A DNA stretch of 36,266 nucleotides from a bacterium (GTDB taxonomy: Bacteria; Elusimicrobiota; Elusimicrobia; Elusimicrobiales; UBA9959): the NCBI GenBank assembly GCA_021847485.1, contig JAJZRA010000015.1:1-36266 (forward strand). The letters run 5' to 3'. Positions within the stretch are counted from its first letter, which is position 1. The number at the start of each line of letters is the position of its first letter. Both the position numbers and the translations under genes were made by a program. The notes under the pieces are model-generated. The model was given only the letters and a program-made list of their open reading frames with translations, was not told where the DNA came from and did no database searches. Shown here piece by piece: positions 16,214 through 23,529 of the stretch.

Positions 16214-16492
16214 ATGGCCCGTGTCACGGTGATGATCTACACAACGCTGCGCAAGCGGCTCGGCATCTCCAAGCTGGAGCTGGAGGGCCGCAGCGTCCGC
16301 GAGGTGCTGGACGGCCTCTGCGCTTACAGGAAGCCGGAGGTGGAGAACATCATCCTGGACAAGGAAGGCCACGTCCGCCAGCATTTCGTGCTGACGCTCA
16401 ATTCCGAGATACTGGACAATAAGCGCACCGCCGGGGTGCCGGTGAAGGACGGCGACATACTGCACGTCTTCCCGCCGGTCTCCGGGGGCTAG
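16214..16492 (+). CDS. MoaD/ThiS-like ubiquitin-fold sulfur carrier
   Basis: A 92-residue beta-grasp protein ending in Gly-Gly (PPVSGG), the residue pair that is adenylated and thiocarboxylated in MoaD, ThiS and other sulfur carriers. The middle LTLNSEILDNKRTAGVPVKDGDILHVFPPVSGG matches the MoaD/ThiS pattern. The partner E1-like enzyme is not in the window, so molybdopterin, thiamine, tungsten cofactor or another sulfur transfer remains open. The next gene starts 13 nt later. Confidence 0.85.
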   Translation: MARVTVMIYTTLRKRLGISKLELEGRSVREVLDGLCAYRKPEVENIILDKEGHVRQHFVLTLNSEILDNKRTAGVPVKDGDILHVFPPVSGG

Positions 16493-16505
16493 CGCGGGAG
16501 GAACC

Positions 16506-17699
16506 ATGAAACCCTCGAAGATAACCGAAGGCGTCTACTCGCTGCGCGTCAACCATTTCAACCGCCGCCTGTTCGACTCGCTGATCCCGCTGCCGCAGGG
16601 CACCAGCTACAACGCCTACCTCGTCAAGGGCTCGGAGAAGACCGCCCTGCTGGACACGGCCGATCCGGAGAAGGCGGAAGTCCTCTTCGATTTCCTGAAG
16701 GACGAGAAAGTGGATTACATAGTCGCGCACCACGCCGAGCAGGACCATTCCGGCTCCATCCCGCGAGTGCTGGAGAAGTACCCGCAGGCCAAGGTCGTCA
16801 CGAACCCCAAGTGCAGGGAGTTCCTGATGACGCACCTGCACCTCCCCGCCGACAAGTTCATCGAGGTCAAGGACGGCGAGACCCTTTCGCTCGGCGGCAA
16901 GACGCTGGAGTTCGTCTACCTGCCGTGGGTGCACTGGCCCGAGACTATGGGCACCTACCTGCGCGAGGACAAGGTCCTCTTCTCCTGCGATTTCTTCGGC
17001 TCGCACCTCGCCACCGGCGAGCTGTTCGCCGAGGAGCACCTGGTCTACGAGCCGATGAAGCGCTATTTCGCCGAGATCATGATGCCGTTCCGCTCCAACA
17101 TCAAGTCCAACCTGGAGAAGCTGGCCAAGTACCGGCTGGAGTTCATCGCCCCGAGCCACGGCCCCGTGCACTCCGACCCCAAGTTCGCGCTGGACGTCTA
17201 CCGCGACTGGGCCGTCTCCGACGCCAAGAACAAGGCCCTCGTGGCCTATATCTCGATGCACGGCAGCACCTACGCGCTGGTCAACCGCCTCGTCAGCCGC
17301 CTGCAGGAGCGCGGGGTCTGCGTCGAGAAGATCAACCTGGACCAGTTCGACGAGGGGCGCGTCGCGATGGCCCTCGTGGACTCGGCGACCGTGGTCATCG
17401 GTACGCCCACCGTGCTGACCGGGCCGCACCCCAAGGTGGTCTACGCGGCGCACCTGGCCAACCTGCTGCGCCCCAAGACCAAGTACGTTTCCATCATCGG
17501 TTCTTTCGGCTGGGCGGGCAGGGCCGTGGAGACGCTCTCCGGGCTGATCCCCAACCTCAAGGTGGAAGTGCTCAAGCCGACGCTGGTCAAAGGCCTGCCT
17601 ACCGAGGCGGACCTTAAGCAGATGGACGAGCTGGCCGACCTGATAGCCGAGAAGCACAAGGGGCTGGCCGCCTGCTGCGCCGACGGCTGCCTGGCCTGA
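16506..17699 (+). CDS. fprA: Flavodiiron protein (A-type flavoprotein, FprA)
   Basis: A 397-residue, two-domain enzyme that reduces O2 to water and/or NO to N2O, protecting anaerobes. The N-terminal lactamase-like domain keeps the diiron ligands: H76-x-E78-x-D80 (HAEQDH), H143, D162 and H218. The C-terminal flavodoxin domain begins near VAYISMHGSTYALV and contains GTPTVLTGPHP and GSFGWAGRAVE, which bind FMN. There is no rubredoxin or flavin-reductase extension, so an external electron donor is needed. The tail is CCADGC. A GGGAGG ribosome site precedes the ATG. Confidence 0.95.
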   Translation: MKPSKITEGVYSLRVNHFNRRLFDSLIPLPQGTSYNAYLVKGSEKTALLDTADPEKAEVLFDFLKDEKVDYIVAHHAEQDHSGSIPRVLEKYPQAKVVTNPKCREFLMTHLHLPADKFIEVKDGETLSLGGKTLEFVYLPWVHWPETMGTYLREDKVLFSCDFFGSHLATGELFAEEHLVYEPMKRYFAEIMMPFRSNIKSNLEKLAKYRLEFIAPSHGPVHSDPKFALDVYRDWAVSDAKNKALVAYISMHGSTYALVNRLVSRLQERGVCVEKINLDQFDEGRVAMALVDSATVVIGTPTVLTGPHPKVVYAAHLANLLRPKTKYVSIIGSFGWAGRAVETLSGLIPNLKVEVLKPTLVKGLPTEADLKQMDELADLIAEKHKGLAACCADGCLA

Positions 17700-17720
17700 A
17701 GGTTGGGCCTTTTTTGGGCC

Positions 17721-17749
17721 TTGAAATTCCGGGTTTCGTCTGCTAAACT
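17721..17749 (+). promoter_or_regulatory. Sigma-70 type promoter of gene A
   Basis: TTGAAA (17721-17726), a 17-nt spacer and TAAACT (17744-17749), with TGC before the -10. The core GTTTCGTCTGCTA (17733-17745) recurs upstream of gene B with one change. The leader that follows holds the 14-bp palindrome TTCCCCGCGGGGAA (17779-17792). Confidence 0.65.
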
Positions 17750-17836
17750 CTAATTAGCGAATTACCTGTTTTTTCAGTTTCCCCGCGGGGAAGGGTGAAA
17801 AAGCAGGATTTCATGTCGTTTTGCCAGGGGGCAGCT

Positions 17837-19117
17837 ATGACGGACAACTCTAAAGCCAGGAAGAAAGCGCTGATCGTCAGCGTCCTGCTTTTCCTGGCGG
17901 CGGGCGGCGGCGTCTTCCTCTTCTTCGTCATACAGGGTTCCAACGACCTTACCGGCGCCAACAAGAAGAACTCCTTCACCTTCGGCGGGGCGGCCCGCGA
18001 CGCGGCCACCTCCTTCTTCAAGTTCGTGGGCTTCGAGGACGTGGATTCGATAGCCAAGGAAGGGCCTAAGGACAGGCCGCGCATCAAGGAGTACGAGGCT
18101 GCCGGAATGATCGACTCGGCAGGCGCTGGGGCCGCTTCTTCTTCCGGCGGGGAAATGCCTTGGGCTTCATCTGCCGGCGGCGGCCGTTCTGCTTCTCCTT
18201 CGTATGTGCCCAAGATGGCCGGCCGCGGCGGCTCGTCCGTGGGCGGCCTGGGCGGCGCCGGCACGCGGTCCTCGGCGGAGGTCTCGCGCTTCGGCGGCGG
18301 GGGGGACGCCGGTAATACCCGGGTCACCACCGCCAAGCCGCACGAGGCGGCGGACGGCATAAAGGGCAGCGGGACCCTGACGGCGCTGGCCAAGAGCCGC
18401 GCCATGCTGGGCGACGGCCTGCGCAGCGGCTCGGCCATGACGGCCAAGAGCAAGTGGGACGCCAGCTTCGGCGTGGGCCGCACCGGCGCCTCCGGCGGCG
18501 GCGAACTGGCCTACGGCAAGACCGGCCTGGTGAACCTCGACAAGATAAAGAAAGGCGAGGTGGACAACCTCAAGACCACCGACCCCAAGTCCCTTAAAGT
18601 GCCGGAGGTGGGGAAGCCTGAATATGCGGGCGACGGCAAAGGCGGGGACGGCAAGGGCGATAAGGAAAGCGCGGCAGATGCGATGAATAAGAGTATGGCC
18701 GCGTCCATGTTCGGCGCCATGGGACAGGGGCTAAGCAAGCCTCTTGTCAGCGATAAGGGCGGCGGGGACATGCGCAGTTTGTCCGAGGATCCCGCGGGGG
18801 GGTCTTCTCCCGGATTGAACGGGTCCTGCCAGGCGGGATCGACCGCTCCCTTGTGCAACCATGTGGACGGGATGAAGGTTAATACGGACACAAATATATC
18901 TTATAGACAGATAGGGACTACGGCGGATGGGCCGGTCGTGCAGATAACCTATTCCGGAAGCGGGCCCGGGATCACCCCGGAATATAAAAGTAACCCCGAC
19001 GTGCAGGTGGATTACCACGATACCGTTAACGCCGTTGTCGATCCCAAGACAGGGGAGATTAAAAAGATAATAGGTTGGTTCGACCCGATAGAGAAGCCTT
19101 CCCCCGGCGGCTCTTGA
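17837..19117 (+). CDS. Gene A: unknown bitopic membrane protein, Gly/Ser-rich
   Basis: Not recognised. It has 426 residues from the ATG at 17837, chosen because AGGGGG lies just upstream; an in-frame GTG at 17795 and an ATG at 17813 also exist. A basic N-tail (KARKK) precedes one membrane helix (about 10-32), so the rest should be outside the cytoplasm. Residues 95-160 are Gly/Ser-rich. A helical stretch, TLTALAKSRAMLGDGLRSGSAMTAKSKWDASFGVG (180-214), has counterparts in the neighbours. LKTTDPKSL (245-253) resembles LKKSDPNLS in B. AASMFGAMGQGLSKP (288-302) resembles MFGSLAGGLTG in B. The last 110 residues, with two Cys, are predicted beta-rich and show different codon use. It is first of six related genes. 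Confidence 0.75.
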   Translation: MTDNSKARKKALIVSVLLFLAAGGGVFLFFVIQGSNDLTGANKKNSFTFGGAARDAATSFFKFVGFEDVDSIAKEGPKDRPRIKEYEAAGMIDSAGAGAASSSGGEMPWASSAGGGRSASPSYVPKMAGRGGSSVGGLGGAGTRSSAEVSRFGGGGDAGNTRVTTAKPHEAADGIKGSGTLTALAKSRAMLGDGLRSGSAMTAKSKWDASFGVGRTGASGGGELAYGKTGLVNLDKIKKGEVDNLKTTDPKSLKVPEVGKPEYAGDGKGGDGKGDKESAADAMNKSMAASMFGAMGQGLSKPLVSDKGGGDMRSLSEDPAGGSSPGLNGSCQAGSTAPLCNHVDGMKVNTDTNISYRQIGTTADGPVVQITYSGSGPGITPEYKSNPDVQVDYHDTVNAVVDPKTGEIKKIIGWFDPIEKPSPGGS

Positions 19118-19142
19118 CAAGTCAAGTTTTGTCTGCTATAAC
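19114..19142 (+). promoter_or_regulatory. Consensus promoter of gene B, overlapping the gene A stop
   Basis: TTGACA (19114-19119), an exact 17-nt spacer and TATAAC (19137-19142). The gene A stop codon (19115-19117) lies inside the -35. GTTTTGTCTGCTA (19126-19138) matches the gene A promoter at 12 of 13 positions. Confidence 0.85.
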
Positions 19143-19161
19143 ATATTGAAAATTAGCTTTG

Positions 19162-19190
19162 CCTTGAACGCCCCGGGGGCTGTGTCAAGG
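19162..19190 (+). promoter_or_regulatory. Hairpin in the gene B leader
   Basis: CCTTGA (19162-19167) pairs with TCAAGG (19185-19190) around a GC-rich palindrome, in the 5' leader between the promoter and the ATG at 19242. It is not followed by a T-run, so it is more likely to stabilise the mRNA or bind a regulator than to terminate. Confidence 0.4.
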
Positions 19191-19241
19191 AAAGTTTAAA
19201 CTTATTTTATATCTTGAGGGCGGGGTTTTAAGGGCGGGGTT

Positions 19242-20195
19242 ATGATAAAGATCCAGAGCAGAAAGTCCAAAACGACGCAGTACGCGATAGGCGCGGCCGT
19301 CGCGGTCGTCATAATCGGGCTGTGGATATCTCTGCCGCTGATGAACAACTCCTCGATGGACGCCTCGGTGGCGGCCGGCAACCCGTTCCGCTCCAAGGTG
19401 GCGGACATCTCCATGCTGGGCAGCGATATCCCCTCCGAGGGCGGCGCTCCCGGCTCCCCGTTGAGCGGCGAGATGATCAACAATCCCGCCACCTCCGGGG
19501 AAGAGGTGGCCTCCGCGCTCTTCCAGTCCGGTTTAGAGGAGGATCAGCCTCTCGCAGACGCTACGGCCGACGCTTCGGCCTCCGCCCCTTCCGGCTCGGC
19601 CTCCGTTTCCGCTCCCGCTCCAGCCCCGGCCCCGTCCGGGATGGGCGCCAAGCTCAACATGATGCCCTCCATCACCGGGGGCAACGCCAATTCCATGACC
19701 GCTGGCGGCGTGCACAACAAGTTCTTCGGCTCCGCCGGCCAGAAGGCGGAGTTCGCTCCCAGCACCGGCCCGGACCTGAAGAAGCTGGCGTCCCCGCAGG
19801 AGAAGCGCTCCGCCCTGGTGGCCATGCTCAATAACGCCGCCGACAAGAGCGAGTTCGCCGCAAAGGCCGGCTCTATAGACGCCGCCAAGGGCGGCGCCAC
19901 CGCCGCCTTCACGAATTCGGCCAAAGCCACCGGGTCCGACCTGAACGAAAAGTTCGAGGCCCAGGCCAGCGCTTCCGGCCTGCAGCTGGGGCAGACCGCC
20001 CAGGACCTCAAGAAGAGCGATCCCAACCTCAGCAAGCATAAGGTCAACATCCCCGAGCCCAAGGTCGACAAGGCCAAGGAAGAGGATGAAGAGATGAAGA
20101 AAATGATCATCCAGATGATAATTCAGAACGTGCTGGGGCCGATGTTCGGTTCCCTGGCCGGCGGACTTACGGGCGCCACGCCCGCGGCGAAGTAA
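19242..20195 (+). CDS. Gene B: unknown bitopic membrane protein, Ala/Ser/Pro-rich
   Basis: Not recognised. 317 residues. A basic tail (MIKIQSRKSK) is followed by one membrane helix at about 14-34, then an acidic, Ala/Ser/Pro-rich linker (95-135). Next comes a helical region, KRSALVAMLNNAADKSEFAAKAG (188-210), leading into AAFTNSAKATGS. LKKSDPNLSKHK (256-267) is shared with gene C. The end is a charged helix (EEDEEMKK) and a hydrophobic helix MIIQMIIQNVLGPMFG (288-303), then SLAGGLTGATPAAK. It has its own strong promoter and a GGGCGGGG-type ribosome site. C follows 20 nt later, so B, C, D and probably E form one transcript. Confidence 0.75.
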   Translation: MIKIQSRKSKTTQYAIGAAVAVVIIGLWISLPLMNNSSMDASVAAGNPFRSKVADISMLGSDIPSEGGAPGSPLSGEMINNPATSGEEVASALFQSGLEEDQPLADATADASASAPSGSASVSAPAPAPAPSGMGAKLNMMPSITGGNANSMTAGGVHNKFFGSAGQKAEFAPSTGPDLKKLASPQEKRSALVAMLNNAADKSEFAAKAGSIDAAKGGATAAFTNSAKATGSDLNEKFEAQASASGLQLGQTAQDLKKSDPNLSKHKVNIPEPKVDKAKEEDEEMKKMIIQMIIQNVLGPMFGSLAGGLTGATPAAK

Positions 20196-20215
20196 GAGGA
20201 TATCGCGGAGGATAT

Positions 20216-21886
20216 ATGAACGACTATAACGAGAAGAAAGAAAAGAAGGGCGGCTTCCTTTCCGCTCTTTCCGGCCTGCTCCGCGGCGGCGGCTCGGCCG
20301 CGGGCGGCGCTTCGGGCTTCGGCGGCGCGGGCGGCGCGGCCGGCGGCCTGGGCGGCCTCTTCGCCACCAAGGCCGGCGTGGTCGGCCTGGTGCTGGGCGG
20401 CGCGACCATAGCCGCCGGCGTCGGCGTGGTCTACAACTTCATCGGGCCCTCCTCCAAGCCCGCTTATTCGCCCGAACTCTTCCAGAACAGCTACTACGAG
20501 GAAGAAGCCTCCAAGGCGGGCATGGAGCGCGCCCAGGCGCGCGACGCCTCCGCCGCTTCCGCTTCGACGCTGGATATGTTCAGGGAGCAGGCCAGGAAGG
20601 ACGGCCTGGGGCTGGGGGGCGAATCCGCTTCGGGCGAGGCCCCGGACGCCAACGCTAACGCTAACGCCTCCGCCGAGGCTCCTTCCGCGGACGGCGCGGC
20701 CCCCGGCGCCCCTGGCGCCGACGCAGCCGCTGGCGGCGGCGGTCCCAGGCTACAGGCGGCCGCGGGCTTCGGTTCCAAGGGCGGCGGCAGCAGCGGGACC
20801 TCTATCCCGCGCATGCAGGGCGGCGGCGGCCTTTCGGGCGGCATAGGCGGCCAGTTCGCCTCCGTTTACAGGCCCCCCGTGCAGAACACCGGCAAGCTTT
20901 CCAATATGTCCGCCTCGGCCGCGCGCGTGAAGAGCTCGCCGCGCTACGCCGTGCCTAACTTCAACAGGAAGGGCGCCTTCGGCCAGGCCAAGGCCGCCAA
21001 GAAGATGGGCGGCATGGCCAGGTACTCCAGCGACTCCGCCGCCAAGGGGCAGGCCGGCATACCGTTCGACTCTTCCGAGCAGGCCGGCAGCGGCGACGTG
21101 GGGACTCCCGCCACCGGCTCCGGCCTGGGCGGCGCGGGCGTCTCCAACGGGGCCAACCTCAAGAGCAGCGACCCCAACCTCAGCTCCAACGAGTCCACCC
21201 CTCCGAAGCCGCCGGAGCCGACCAACGTCTCGCCCTGGCAGAAGTGGGTGGACATCGCGATGTACGCCATGCTCGCCGCGGCGGCCCTGATCCTGATAAC
21301 CAAGATCCTGGCTAACGTGGGCAAAGCCAACCCGCTGGCGCTGAAAGCCGCGATGATAACCGCTTACCTGGCTATGGCGGCCGCCAGCATGGTGGTGCTC
21401 GCCGGTCTCATGCTGATGAGCAAGTTCGGCCAGAAGTGGTCCGGCATCATGTACATGATCACCGGCGCCGGCCTTATCTACGCTGCTTATCAGGCCCTGC
21501 AGGGGGTGGGAGAAGCCGCTACGAAAAACAAGGTCGACCTTGGCGGAATGGGCAAGGCATGTCCAAACTATGACGCTCCTAAAGCTTTCCAGGGGCAGTT
21601 GGCCGATGCCGGCGGCGACCCCACCAAGATGAGCGGGTTCGTAGATAGTTCGAGCGGCACTCCTAAGGTGGACCCTCCTGAAGGAGTGGTGAAAGCAGGT
21701 GACAATTATGCCATACAAGGCGCGGACGGAAAGCCCGGCACGCTTATAGACTCCAAAGGCGCTACTGTCCCTAACAGTGATGTTTCGCCTAAAGGGCAGA
21801 TATCCATCAACAATAAGCCTTATGGGAACATAGCGGACGGCAAGTTCACCGCCGAGGCGGCCGCTGAGGGGACTACCGGCCATTGA
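20216..21886 (+). CDS. Gene C: unknown multi-pass membrane protein, Gly/Ala-rich
   Basis: Not recognised. 556 residues. The N-terminus MNDYNEKKEKKGGFLSAL resembles that of gene D. Gly-rich 24-50; membrane helix about 52-76; STLDMF (117-122); Ala-rich 140-175; IPRMQ (197-201), also in F; helical KGAFGQAKAAKKMGGMARYSSDSAAKG (252-278); LKSSDPNLSSN (315-325), shared with B. NVSPW (337-341) leads into three hydrophobic helices: about 344-365, 377-402 and 408-427. The last 125 residues, with only C449, have weaker GC bias and look like a separate soluble domain. The ribosome site is GGAGGA. The Gly/Ala-rich linkers and shared motifs mark it as a paralogue of D. Confidence 0.8.
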   Translation: MNDYNEKKEKKGGFLSALSGLLRGGGSAAGGASGFGGAGGAAGGLGGLFATKAGVVGLVLGGATIAAGVGVVYNFIGPSSKPAYSPELFQNSYYEEEASKAGMERAQARDASAASASTLDMFREQARKDGLGLGGESASGEAPDANANANASAEAPSADGAAPGAPGADAAAGGGGPRLQAAAGFGSKGGGSSGTSIPRMQGGGGLSGGIGGQFASVYRPPVQNTGKLSNMSASAARVKSSPRYAVPNFNRKGAFGQAKAAKKMGGMARYSSDSAAKGQAGIPFDSSEQAGSGDVGTPATGSGLGGAGVSNGANLKSSDPNLSSNESTPPKPPEPTNVSPWQKWVDIAMYAMLAAAALILITKILANVGKANPLALKAAMITAYLAMAAASMVVLAGLMLMSKFGQKWSGIMYMITGAGLIYAAYQALQGVGEAATKNKVDLGGMGKACPNYDAPKAFQGQLADAGGDPTKMSGFVDSSSGTPKVDPPEGVVKAGDNYAIQGADGKPGTLIDSKGATVPNSDVSPKGQISINNKPYGNIADGKFTAEAAAEGTTGH

Positions 21887-21929
21887 TAGCGATGAGGTGA
21901 ACTTGTGAGCTTTAGTGTAGGGAGGCGTT

Positions 21930-23387
21930 ATGAACGACAATCTGCCTGACATAGGTTTTAAAGAGAAGAAGGAGAAAAAGCGGGGCGTGCTCGGCTGGCT
22001 GAAGAGCCGGCTGGGTATAGGCTCCCGCGGCGCCATGGGCGAGGCCGGCATCAACCCGTCCGTCATGAACGTCGGCAAGGCCGCCTTCGGCGGCGGCGCC
22101 AAGTTCGGCGCCTCCACCGGTATAGCCGGGCTGCTGGCCGGCAAGGCCAGTATCATAGCTACCGTGGCGGCGCTGGCCGTGGGCACCGGCGTGTACCTGG
22201 CCAACCAGGCCCCGTCGCCTTCCGGCGGCAACAGCGCCTTCACCTCGGGCAAGGTCCAGCAGCAGGGCGAATACGTGCCCGCCATCCTGCGCAGCCAGGC
22301 CGCCAACCAGGGCTCCTCGCTGGACATGTTCAAGGATACCAATAAGAACGCAGGTCTCTCCATGGAGGAGGACCTCTCCAAGAAGGCGGCCAAACCCGCG
22401 GAAGAGAGCCCGGCTCCTTCCCCGGAGGAGCAGGCTTCCCAGGACCAGGAGCAGCCCGCTCCCGGCCAGGGCGACATGGCCCAGGCCATGGCCGGCAAAC
22501 TGCAGGGCGCATCCATAGGGTCGCTGACCAGCTCGCTCGGCGGCGGCTCCAATAAGTTCTCTGCTATGGGGGGCTTCGGCAACAAGTTCAACCAGGGGCA
22601 GACCGGCGCCAAGACAGGCTTCTCCAATAACATCGGCTCCGGCTTCCAGGCCATGCCCAAGTTCGAGGCCCGCAAGGCCAAGCTCGGCGCCATGAGGGCC
22701 TCCTCCCGCCCCGTCTTCACCAAGGGCAGCGCCGGCAAGAAAGGCAAGTTCGGCACCGGCGCCTTCGCCCAGGCGAAAGGCATGAAGAAGGTGCAGCAGT
22801 CCTACGGCGGCAAGAACGCCGACACCCTGGCCGCTACCCAGAACGAGGCCTGGACCGGCTCCACGCCCGACGGCAGCGCCACCGGCGGCACCGGCGTCAG
22901 CGACGGCGGCGCCGGCATCATGAGCTCGCCCTCCCTAGATAACGCCGGCGGCAGTTCCGGCGGCGGCGGCGGCAGCAGCGCCGATGAGCCCGTAGTGCCG
23001 GAAGCGTCCGGTCCTGCCGACGTCAGCCCTTGGGCCTCGCTCATCAGCAACGCCATGATGATGCTGATGATAGCCTGTATGCTGATAGGCCTGGCCGCGC
23101 TGGCGGCTAAGCTGCCCGCCCCGTGGGGCAAGATAATCGCCATAGCCCTGATCGTCATAGCCATAGCGATGGCCGCCATGGCGCTGATGATGGCCGTCAA
23201 GCTCATGGGCACGCAGAAACTGATGGGCACCTTGTACATGGTAGGCTCCATTATGGTGATAGCCGGCGGCGTTATGGCCATAAGCGGCATAGACAAGTTC
23301 ATGGGCGGCAGCTACCTGACGCCGCTGTGGCTGGCGGCCGGCGCCGGCATCATCTCCATGATCGGCAGCATGCTGGGCGGTAAGTAG
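21930..23387 (+). CDS. Gene D: unknown multi-pass membrane protein, paralogue of C
   Basis: Not recognised. 485 residues. The basic start FKEKKEKKRGVLGWLKS is followed by a membrane helix at about 71-92 and SSLDMFKD (129-136), which is LDMF as in C. A Pro/Glu/Gln-rich linker spans 152-182. Then come Gly/Phe/Asn-rich repeats, GGFGNKFNQGQTGAKTGF (214-231), and helical GAFAQAKGMKKVQQSYGG (277-294). AWTGSTPDGSATGGTG (307-322) is close to a motif in E. DVSPW (364-368), like NVSPW of C, opens a block of four Met/Ala/Ile-rich helices running to the C-terminus (about 369-482). There are no soluble C-terminal domain and almost no Cys. A GGGAGG ribosome site precedes the ATG. Confidence 0.8.
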   Translation: MNDNLPDIGFKEKKEKKRGVLGWLKSRLGIGSRGAMGEAGINPSVMNVGKAAFGGGAKFGASTGIAGLLAGKASIIATVAALAVGTGVYLANQAPSPSGGNSAFTSGKVQQQGEYVPAILRSQAANQGSSLDMFKDTNKNAGLSMEEDLSKKAAKPAEESPAPSPEEQASQDQEQPAPGQGDMAQAMAGKLQGASIGSLTSSLGGGSNKFSAMGGFGNKFNQGQTGAKTGFSNNIGSGFQAMPKFEARKAKLGAMRASSRPVFTKGSAGKKGKFGTGAFAQAKGMKKVQQSYGGKNADTLAATQNEAWTGSTPDGSATGGTGVSDGGAGIMSSPSLDNAGGSSGGGGGSSADEPVVPEASGPADVSPWASLISNAMMMLMIACMLIGLAALAAKLPAPWGKIIAIALIVIAIAMAAMALMMAVKLMGTQKLMGTLYMVGSIMVIAGGVMAISGIDKFMGGSYLTPLWLAAGAGIISMIGSMLGGK

Positions 23388-23416
23388 CGGACGTAAGCGG
23401 CAACCGAGTTCCCGCT

Positions 23417-23441
23417 GCCGCCGGGTTATATCCCCGGCGGC
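23417..23441 (+). other. Hairpin between genes D and E
   Basis: GCCGCCGGG (23417-23425) pairs perfectly with CCCGGCGGC (23433-23441) around a 7-nt loop. There is no T-run, so it may be an RNA processing or stability element in a B-to-E transcript. The 142-nt gap 23388-23529 holds nothing else recognisable. Confidence 0.45.
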
Positions 23442-23529
23442 ATCGGGCGTAGTGGAGGAAGATTTTTTCGGAGCAGTAATGTGGTTAAGAGGTGCTTTCA
23501 CCCGCAGGCGGCGGCGCCGGGGAGGGTAT

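Noticed and set aside
23452-23529. Longer GTG start for gene E adding 26 residues
   Set aside because: It has no ribosome site and adds an Arg-rich stretch. The ATG at 23530 has GGAGGG five bases upstream and starts a normal basic-tail-plus-helix N-terminus.
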